DNA of 64,000 bases, taken from assembly GCA_965662355.1 (NCBI GenBank), contig CBFIHP010000001.1, forward strand, positions 372,001-436,000, written 5' to 3'. Position numbers and translations under genes: made by a program. The notes under the pieces are model-generated. The model worked only from the letters and a program-made list of their open reading frames with translations, was not told where the DNA came from and did not search any database. Positions 58,383 through 64,000 of the stretch are shown here, piece after piece. Each line of letters begins with the position of its first letter. Position 1 is the first letter of the stretch. Origin of the DNA: GCA-2683825 sp965662355. Its GTDB lineage: Bacteria > Planctomycetota > UBA1135 > GCA-002686595.

Positions 58383-58400
58383 GGCCGGTCCTGACCGGCC
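58383..58400. promoter_or_regulatory. Palindrome between divergent operons
   Basis: GGCCGGTC-CT-GACCGGCC is a perfect inverted repeat 9 bases before the start of the beta-helix gene and about 130 bases before the DUF4956 gene. It could be an operator for either operon. Confidence 0.35.
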
Positions 58401-58526
58401 TCCTGCGAGTCTACGCGATCGACTCCAGGATCGTTTGACCCGCGTGGTTGGGGTATGTTCTTGCTCCCACTCGGAAGGGCTGAGTGGAAAGAAAGTGGCG
58501 GAAAGAAAGTAAGGACGAGCGACGCC

Positions 58527-59216
58527 GTGCCCGAAATTTTCGGAGACCTCTCCGCGACCGACCCCAAGTCGGTGTTGATCAACCTCGGGTTGGTCCTGCT
58601 TTTGGGGCAGATTCTGGTCTGGCATTACCTGCGCTTTTCGCCGGTGCTTTCGAACAAACGCAAGTTTGCCAGGGTTCTCGTTTTCATCGCGGCGACGACG
58701 ATGATGGTGATCACGATCGTGAAGACCTCGTTCGCCCTGTCCCTGGGGCTGGTCGGCGCACTCTCCATCATCCGCTTTCGGACCCCGATCAAGGAGCCAG
58801 AAGAGCTCGCCTATCTGTTTCTCGCAATCGGTCTGGGGCTGGGCCTCGGCGCAAATCAGCGCCTGACGACGTGCATGATCTTCGTCGTGCTCCTGATCTA
58901 CCTCGCGGCGCAGAGCTGGAACCGCGGGACCACCCTGCCTCCGCGCATGCTGATGCACGTCTCCGGGACGATCCAGGACGCCGAGGCCGACGGAGCGGGC
59001 GGAGCCGAAACGGCGCTGCGCGAGGTGCTGGCAGCGGTCAGCAATGGCACGACCCAGGTCGATTTGCGCCGGGTCGATGCAGAAGGAGGCAATTTCAACG
59101 CGACAGTCGTGTTGGATCTCTCGAATTCCGATGAAGTGGGAGCCATGGTTTCTCGCATTCAAAGAGCGCTGCCCGGTGGTTCGGTCAGCATCGTCGAAGG
59201 CAGCGGCCTCGACTAG
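58527..59216 (+). CDS. DUF4956 membrane protein
   Basis: The protein has 229 residues from GTG 58527, with AAGGA about 10-15 bases upstream; an ATG at 58455 is an alternative. Four hydrophobic helices include KSVLINLGLVLLLGQILVW, VLVFIAATTMMVITIVKTSFAL and the diagnostic LGLVGALSIIRFRTPIKEPEELAYLFLAIGLGLGLGANQ of DUF4956. A cytosolic C-terminal ferredoxin-like domain (about 140-229) follows. DUF4956 genes often neighbour VTC-domain and CotH genes, but their role is not established. It is the first of a four-gene set with 6-base spacing to the next gene. Confidence 0.9.
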   Translation: MPEIFGDLSATDPKSVLINLGLVLLLGQILVWHYLRFSPVLSNKRKFARVLVFIAATTMMVITIVKTSFALSLGLVGALSIIRFRTPIKEPEELAYLFLAIGLGLGLGANQRLTTCMIFVVLLIYLAAQSWNRGTTLPPRMLMHVSGTIQDAEADGAGGAETALREVLAAVSNGTTQVDLRRVDAEGGNFNATVVLDLSNSDEVGAMVSRIQRALPGGSVSIVEGSGLD

Positions 59217-59222
59217 CCGGCA

Positions 59223-62012
59223 ATGCTCGTCAAGGACGAGGGCGGCCGTGGATTCGGGGTGGGGTTGGCCATCCTGGTCGTCGGAGTCTCAATCGGGCAC
59301 TTCGCCCGACCGCTGCGCTGGTTCGAGAGCGTCGAACCGGCGACCGGCGACCCGCCGACGATGCGCGATGTCAGCCTGGCACCGAACCTGACCCCGAACC
59401 CCAATCCGCGGCCCCTCGAGGACAACGGGCTGCTGACCCTGGCCTTCGACATTCCGGAGAGCTCCGCGCAGACGTTGCAACGGGTTCGCGACCTGGCCAC
59501 GGAGCGTGGCGTCATCGTTCAGGCCGACGACGATACTGTGCTCGCGACGATCCGCGCCGATGGCGGAAAGCCCATGGAGGCGGACATCCGCATCAAGGGC
59601 GACTGGACCGATCACGTCGAGGGTGACAAGTGGTCCTTGCGCATCAAGCTGGCGGACGAGCGGCTGCTCGGGATGCGCGTGTTCTCGATTCAGCGACCCA
59701 TGACGCGCGGCATGATGTGGGAATGGCTTGCGCACAAGGCTGCCAGCAAGCTGGACGTCCTCGCGCCGCGCTCGACCTTCTGCAACGTCGTCATCAACGG
59801 GAACCCGAACGGCGTCTACTTTCTCGAGGAGCATTTCTCGAAGGAGATGATCGAATCCCAGGGACGGCGCGAGGGCCCGATCGTTCTATGGGATGAATCG
59901 ACGCACTGGTCGGTGCTCTTGCACAAAGCGCGTGTTCCGTCGAAGGACGTGTCGTTACCCATGTCGCGTTCGCTCGGGCCAGCCCATGCCGTTGGTTCCA
60001 GCTCAATCCGGGCCTACGGTGAGCGCCGTTTGAGTTCGATCGAAAGCCTGAACGCGATGCTCCTGTCAGCTCTCGACAAGATGCGCGCGTTGCGGGCGCA
60101 GGGTGTGTTGGGACAGGAAGCCAACGGACGCTTGCGGGCGTTGCAAGCCTACTACGACCTACAAGGCCAGACGCTCGAACAGTTGGTCGATGTCGATCGG
60201 TTGGCGCGTTATCACGCAGTGGCGTCTCTGTTTCAGATCAGCCACTCGCTGATCTGGCACAACATGCGCTTCTATCACGACCCCCTGGTGGATCGCCTCG
60301 AGCCGATCTCGTTCGACAACATGCCCCACGAGCCATCGATGCGCGAACCCGTGCCCTTCCGCTCGCGAAGCCTCGTATCGCAGTTTGCCAACAGCCCCGC
60401 CTACTACGACGGTCTGTACATCTGGATGGGGCGCATCGCTGCTCCCGATTGGCTCGACGAATTTTTTGCCGAGGTGCAGCCCCAGATCGAGGTGTTCGAG
60501 GCCGCCCTGGCCGCGGACGAGCCGCTGCCCGGTCGTATGCGCTTCTCCTCGATGAAGCAACGCTTGCGTGCTCAGTCGATTTATCTGCGCAAGGCGCTCT
60601 TTCCGCCCGACCCCGTCAACTTCGAGGCTTTCTACGAGCTAAGGGACCCGCAGGCGACGAACCTCGAGGGCGGGATCGCGGTGGATGCCTGGTCGACGAC
60701 GCTGACACCGACCGTCATCGAGGGCTTTCGCTTCAGCAATGGGGCGACCGTCTCACCTGCGTCTGCGTTGAGCCCCCATGCGCTAGGGGCACATGTGCGC
60801 GGAGAAGCGGTCGTACTGCCGCGGGATGGGCGCAGCGTGACGTTTCGTTTCGATCTCGACGAACGTCTGGCCAATCTGGAGACGGTCGAACAACTGAAGG
60901 ACTCGGTCCAGGAATCCGTGCAGGATCGAGGGCCGTTGGAGCTGGACGTGGACGTTCTGTACCGACCGATCGCCGCTGAGCAGATCGCTGAGGAGGTGCT
61001 GATGTTTCGGCCCCGCGATCCCAAGTGGACCCAGCAGAAGGGTCGCCCATCTGCGCCGAGCCTGGAAGAGCTGCTCGAGGACCATCCGTATCTGGTTCAC
61101 GATAGCGCGCGTGGCGAAGTCGAGATTCCCCCGGGGATCTGGGAAATCGATGGTGACCTCGTCCTTCCGCGCGGCCTCAGCCTGCGCTTACGTCACGGCA
61201 CGACCCTGCGCTTCGACGAGGATGCCATTTTGCTGAGCGAGGCACCCCTCCAGTTCCATGGAGCAGCGACCGGAAAGGTCATCTTGGAGCCGAAAGAGGG
61301 CCTGGCCAGCTGGAAGGGAGTCTGCGTTCTGGAGGCCGATGGAGTCTCGGAATGGCAGAACGTCATCGTCCGCAAGACCGATGCGGTTTCGCGCGCGGGC
61401 TGGATCTTGACCGGCGGGATCACGTTCTATCGATCTCCGATCACGATGCGCCACGTGCTGATCGAGGGCACGTTGGCTGAAGACGGGACAAACTTCTTCG
61501 GTACGAACTTCCTGCTGGAGAACGTCGAATTCAAGGCCTGCGTTTCCGACAGCTTCGACGGCGATTTCGTCACAGGCATCGTGCGAAACTGTACTTTCCA
61601 GGACGGGTTGGCCGACGGCGTCGACCTCAGCGGAAGCGACGTTGAAATTGTCGACTGCACGTTCTTGCGTATGGGTGACAAGGCGATTTCCGCCGGCGAG
61701 GACAGCACGGTTCGGGTACGCGGCGGGGAAGCCCGTGACATTTCGATCGGGATCGCGGCCAAGGACCGCAGCAACGTGTTCGCGGAGGGCATGACGATTC
61801 GTAACGCGAAGAACTACGCGCTGGCGGCCTTCATCAAGAAACCACAGTTCGGGCCGTGCACGCTTTCCGTGACGGGGTTGACCATCGAGGGCTCGGTCCG
61901 CGGGGATGCCTTGGCGCAAACGGGGTGTGTGTTGGAGATCGATGGCGTTGCTTTCCCGGCGCAGGATCTCGATGTCGACCGGCTGTACAAGGAGAAGATC
62001 CTTGGTCAGTAA
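59223..62012 (+). CDS. CotH kinase-like protein with C-terminal beta-helix
   Basis: The protein has 929 residues. One N-terminal membrane helix or signal (VGLAILVVGVSIGHFA) is followed by a CotH domain (about 70-470): ADIRIKGDWTDHV, KWSLRIKLADERLLGMRVFSIQRPMTRG, VINGNPNGVYFLEEHFSKEMIE, SLFQISHSLIWHNMRFYHDP and SFDNMPHEPSM. A beta-helix of the parallel type is in the C-terminal 300 residues (ENVEFKACVSDSF, VRNCTFQDGLADGVDLSGSDVEIVDCTFLRMGDKAI). CotH proteins are atypical secreted protein kinases of spore coats. Fusion with a beta-helix suggests an extracytoplasmic surface target. The end overlaps the VTC gene by 11 bases. Confidence 0.88.
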   Translation: MLVKDEGGRGFGVGLAILVVGVSIGHFARPLRWFESVEPATGDPPTMRDVSLAPNLTPNPNPRPLEDNGLLTLAFDIPESSAQTLQRVRDLATERGVIVQADDDTVLATIRADGGKPMEADIRIKGDWTDHVEGDKWSLRIKLADERLLGMRVFSIQRPMTRGMMWEWLAHKAASKLDVLAPRSTFCNVVINGNPNGVYFLEEHFSKEMIESQGRREGPIVLWDESTHWSVLLHKARVPSKDVSLPMSRSLGPAHAVGSSSIRAYGERRLSSIESLNAMLLSALDKMRALRAQGVLGQEANGRLRALQAYYDLQGQTLEQLVDVDRLARYHAVASLFQISHSLIWHNMRFYHDPLVDRLEPISFDNMPHEPSMREPVPFRSRSLVSQFANSPAYYDGLYIWMGRIAAPDWLDEFFAEVQPQIEVFEAALAADEPLPGRMRFSSMKQRLRAQSIYLRKALFPPDPVNFEAFYELRDPQATNLEGGIAVDAWSTTLTPTVIEGFRFSNGATVSPASALSPHALGAHVRGEAVVLPRDGRSVTFRFDLDERLANLETVEQLKDSVQESVQDRGPLELDVDVLYRPIAAEQIAEEVLMFRPRDPKWTQQKGRPSAPSLEELLEDHPYLVHDSARGEVEIPPGIWEIDGDLVLPRGLSLRLRHGTTLRFDEDAILLSEAPLQFHGAATGKVILEPKEGLASWKGVCVLEADGVSEWQNVIVRKTDAVSRAGWILTGGITFYRSPITMRHVLIEGTLAEDGTNFFGTNFLLENVEFKACVSDSFDGDFVTGIVRNCTFQDGLADGVDLSGSDVEIVDCTFLRMGDKAISAGEDSTVRVRGGEARDISIGIAAKDRSNVFAEGMTIRNAKNYALAAFIKKPQFGPCTLSVTGLTIEGSVRGDALAQTGCVLEIDGVAFPAQDLDVDRLYKEKILGQ

Positions 62013-62733
62013 TATCGAATCGAGTCCGGACCCCGAGAGCCTTCGCTATGAGCTGAAAGTCGCCGGCCAAGAGGCTTCCTATCATCGACTTCGAATGGCT
62101 CTGGAGCTGCAGCCCGAGGCGATCCGTACGCTTTATCCACCGCGGCAGGTTCAGAGCATCTATCTGGATTCACACTTCGGGTGCGCGCTGGAGGAAAACC
62201 TGGCCGGGATCAGCCACCGCGAAAAGCTTCGCCTCCGCTGGTATGGGGCGGAGACGAGGGGGGTGGTCGGCAAGCTCGAATTGAAAGTGCGTGAGAACAT
62301 GTTGGGCTGGAAACGCACGACCCAGGTCGATCGGCGCCTTGATGTTCAAGGCGCTCTGCGAAGCGAATTCGCGCGCGAGTTGCAGGCCTCTTTACCGGAC
62401 GCATGGCGGCTGCGCATGGCAGGCCTTGAGCCCGCGCAATGGATCTCGTATGAGCGCGAGTACTTCATCACCGCGGATCACAAGGTGCGCTTGACGATCG
62501 ATCGCAACGTGCGCACGTGGGATCAAAGATGGCGTGGTCGGCTTTCTGCGAGAGCCCTCGACGAGACACCGAAGGGGCGCATTTTTGTGTTGGAGCTGAA
62601 GTGCTCTCCGGAAGCGATCGAAGTGGCGGAGGCGTTGGTGCAACGGCTGCCCTGGCCGGTTGGGCGCTGTTCGAAGTTCGTCCTGGCCAGCGACCCCACG
62701 CACGGCCCGACCCCATCCCTCGAGCCGATTTGA
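62002..62733 (+). CDS. VTC-domain protein (polyphosphate polymerase-like)
   Basis: The protein has 243 residues from TTG 62002 with AAGGAG 7 bases upstream, inside the end of the CotH gene. The strands of the triphosphate tunnel fold are visible as LRYELKVAG, VQSIYLDSHFG, EKLRLRWYGAE, GKLELKVREN, YEREYFI, RLTIDRNV and FVLELKC, with charged residues alternating along them. In yeast VTC4 this domain makes polyphosphate from ATP. Bacterial VTC proteins stand beside CotH and DUF4956 genes, and polyphosphate or another phosphate product is possible but not shown. The start of the next gene is 6 bases away. Confidence 0.88.
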   Translation: MVSNIESSPDPESLRYELKVAGQEASYHRLRMALELQPEAIRTLYPPRQVQSIYLDSHFGCALEENLAGISHREKLRLRWYGAETRGVVGKLELKVRENMLGWKRTTQVDRRLDVQGALRSEFARELQASLPDAWRLRMAGLEPAQWISYEREYFITADHKVRLTIDRNVRTWDQRWRGRLSARALDETPKGRIFVLELKCSPEAIEVAEALVQRLPWPVGRCSKFVLASDPTHGPTPSLEPI

Positions 62734-62739
62734 AGTGCC

Positions 62740-63819
62740 ATGACACGCGTCCTCGCCATGTCGGTCGGTTTGCTGGCCATTACCCTACTTCTGCGCTGGA
62801 GCGAGAACTGGGGGGTGCGGGGCGAGGTGGCGGCTCCCGAGATAGGGCTCGATATCGTTGTTTCGTCGCGGGGCACGCTGCTGCCTGCGCGGGTCGTGCA
62901 TGCGCGTAGCAGGCTCCACGAAGCCATCGTTGCCGGTGAGCGGATCCTGGTCGAAGCGGACGACGCGCCAGCGGGGCTTCGCGCTGCATCCTTCGGGGCC
63001 GATCACGAGATCGCCGACTACCGGAACTTCGCGATTGCGGAAGGCAGGGGTGCGGTCGAGGAAATGCTGGCGTGGCTGGTCGCGCGGCCGGTGCCATCGA
63101 TTTGCATCCTGGGTACGAGTGGCGACGTGAGCCCGGACGGGGCCAGTGCGAAGGCGAGCTTCGACGAGGTCCTGGAAGAACTCGGGGCCCAGGCGCGACC
63201 CCATGACCAAAGCCCATGTAGCTGGGCCTACATCGGCGTTCGGCTCGAGGCGGGCTGGGTGCCCTTGGCAGAGTCGTATTCAGAGAGTTCGGGTGTGGTG
63301 CTGCTCTTCACGGTGGGGCGAGATCTGCGCGCGTATGCGGACCACACACCGGATTTCGTGGTGAGCCATTTGGGGGGTGTTCAGGAGATACCGATGGAGC
63401 GCGATGCGACGCGGGGCTGGGTAGCCGGGCGCGTCGATCGGCATCGAGCGAGTGTCGGCGAGGTGGAGCGCCCAGGGTTGCTCTTCGATCCCGAGGAAGC
63501 CGAAGGCGGGGTAGCCTCGATCGGCTGGGATGCGGTCCGGCTGGGGGTGCGCCCGTACCTGTCGACCCAGCTGGCCTTCCCGGAGCGGGCGGAGCCTGGC
63601 GGGCGTAGCGCTGTGTGTGAGGTGTGGGTGGATGGGGTGCTGGTGAAGACCCGCGAGCTGATGGATGGAGCGAGCTGGGCGAGCTGGGCGGTGGATCTCG
63701 GGGCCTATGCCAGGAAGACGATCCGCCTGGAATTGCGCACGCGATCGAGGATGGCGAAGGGGGTAAATATGCCGGCGGTGGTGTGGGGGGCCCCGCAGTT
63801 GCATTGGCGGGCTGAGTAG
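62740..63819 (+). CDS. ILEI/FAM3-like exported protein
   Basis: The protein has 359 residues with an N-terminal helix (MSVGLLAITLLLRWSENW). A FAM3/ILEI-like domain is suggested (about 30-215): GLDIVVSSRGT, a phosphoryl-like NFAIAEGRGAVEEMLAWLVARPVPSICILGTSGDVSPDGASAKASFDEVLEELGA, then SWAYIGVRLEAGWVPLAESYSESSGVVLLFTV. The C-terminal part (CEVWVDGVLVKTRELMDGASWASWAVDL, TIRLELRTR) resembles a beta-sandwich carbohydrate-binding module. FAM3-like domains in O-mannosyl glycan enzymes bind sugars, so a glycan role is plausible. The family call is by eye. It closes the four-gene set 6 bases after the VTC gene. Confidence 0.72.
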   Translation: MTRVLAMSVGLLAITLLLRWSENWGVRGEVAAPEIGLDIVVSSRGTLLPARVVHARSRLHEAIVAGERILVEADDAPAGLRAASFGADHEIADYRNFAIAEGRGAVEEMLAWLVARPVPSICILGTSGDVSPDGASAKASFDEVLEELGAQARPHDQSPCSWAYIGVRLEAGWVPLAESYSESSGVVLLFTVGRDLRAYADHTPDFVVSHLGGVQEIPMERDATRGWVAGRVDRHRASVGEVERPGLLFDPEEAEGGVASIGWDAVRLGVRPYLSTQLAFPERAEPGGRSAVCEVWVDGVLVKTRELMDGASWASWAVDLGAYARKTIRLELRTRSRMAKGVNMPAVVWGAPQLHWRAE

Positions 63820-63835
63820 GGCTCCTGCGGGGGGA

Positions 63836-63868
63836 ATTGCCCGTATCGGGAGGGCAATCGGGCATTTT
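63836..63868 (+). terminator. Possible terminator after the CotH/VTC set
   Basis: ATTGCCC and GGGCAAT form a perfect 7-bp stem with a 9-base loop, 16 bases after the last stop codon, and CGGGCATTTT follows. The T run is short. The remaining bases to 64000 hold nothing recognised. Confidence 0.4.
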
Positions 63869-64000
63869 GGGGGTCAGGGTGCGCTTCGGAGCCATCCCAA
63901 ACCCCCACCCACCCCCATAAAGGGGTAGCAACCCACAGACGGACCACCGGCCGAGCCGGTTGCGTTTTCCACGGAGGTTTCTTCACCCAACCCTCGTTAT

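Noticed and set aside
1..64000. tRNA, rRNA, CRISPR arrays, insertion sequences and prophage genes
   Set aside because: Intergenic gaps were read for T-loop motifs, spaced repeats and transposase or integrase sequences and none was found.

Overview
The window looks like an origin-proximal piece of a GC-rich diderm bacterial chromosome, most probably a deep-branching Planctomycetota or a relative. This is inference from gene content: sulfatases, large secreted proteins of planctomycete type, a complete bacillithiol gene set, and Kdo/LPS export genes. No tRNA, rRNA, insertion sequence, prophage or CRISPR array was seen. Coding density is high. Most named genes are housekeeping genes, and the accessory material is concentrated in 8.6-12.2 kb and 46-64 kb.

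Layout. 1-12.2 kb: the 3' part of a CstB-like persulfide dioxygenase/rhodanese, a CstA-type peptide transporter, a processive glycosyltransferase, a hydrolase, a DUF72 protein, a DUF374 acyltransferase and two large exported proteins of unknown role. 12.4-21.9 kb: a membrane-anchored cyclophilin, parB with three perfect parS sites, a phosphoesterase, an HPr-fusion protein, a sigma-70 factor, hemW, a DUF502 protein and pyrF. 21.9-27.8 kb: bshC, bshB1, a parA homologue, bshA and a cysteine desulfurase, which together read as a bacillithiol cluster with a partition ATPase inside it. 28.1-34.3 kb: dnaA, dnaN, dciA and gyrB, with a 671-base candidate origin between dnaA and dnaN and a strong hairpin after gyrB.

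34.4-46.4 kb: an orphan MshEN-like protein, a TatA-like protein, a 1704-residue protein that appears to join LptC-, LptA- and LptD-like parts in one chain and is translationally coupled to kdsD, a site-2 protease, scpA, thioredoxin, fmt, rsmB and a small membrane protein. 46.4-55.8 kb: two sulfatase-family genes whose signature lacks the usual arginine (one is a tandem protein with a dead first domain), a secreted lipase-like hydrolase, a TIM-barrel isomerase, a small Cys/His-rich protein, a LeuA-family synthase and an aspartate kinase. 56.0-63.8 kb: an alpha/alpha-toroid and beta-helix pair diverges from a tight four-gene set: DUF4956 membrane protein, CotH kinase-like/beta-helix protein, VTC-domain protein and an ILEI/FAM3-like protein.

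The best candidates for something undescribed are the four-gene DUF4956-CotH-VTC-ILEI set (58.5-63.8 kb), the single-chain LPS-export protein (35.5-40.6 kb) and the Arg-less sulfatase subfamily. All functional statements rest on motifs read by eye, with no database search.
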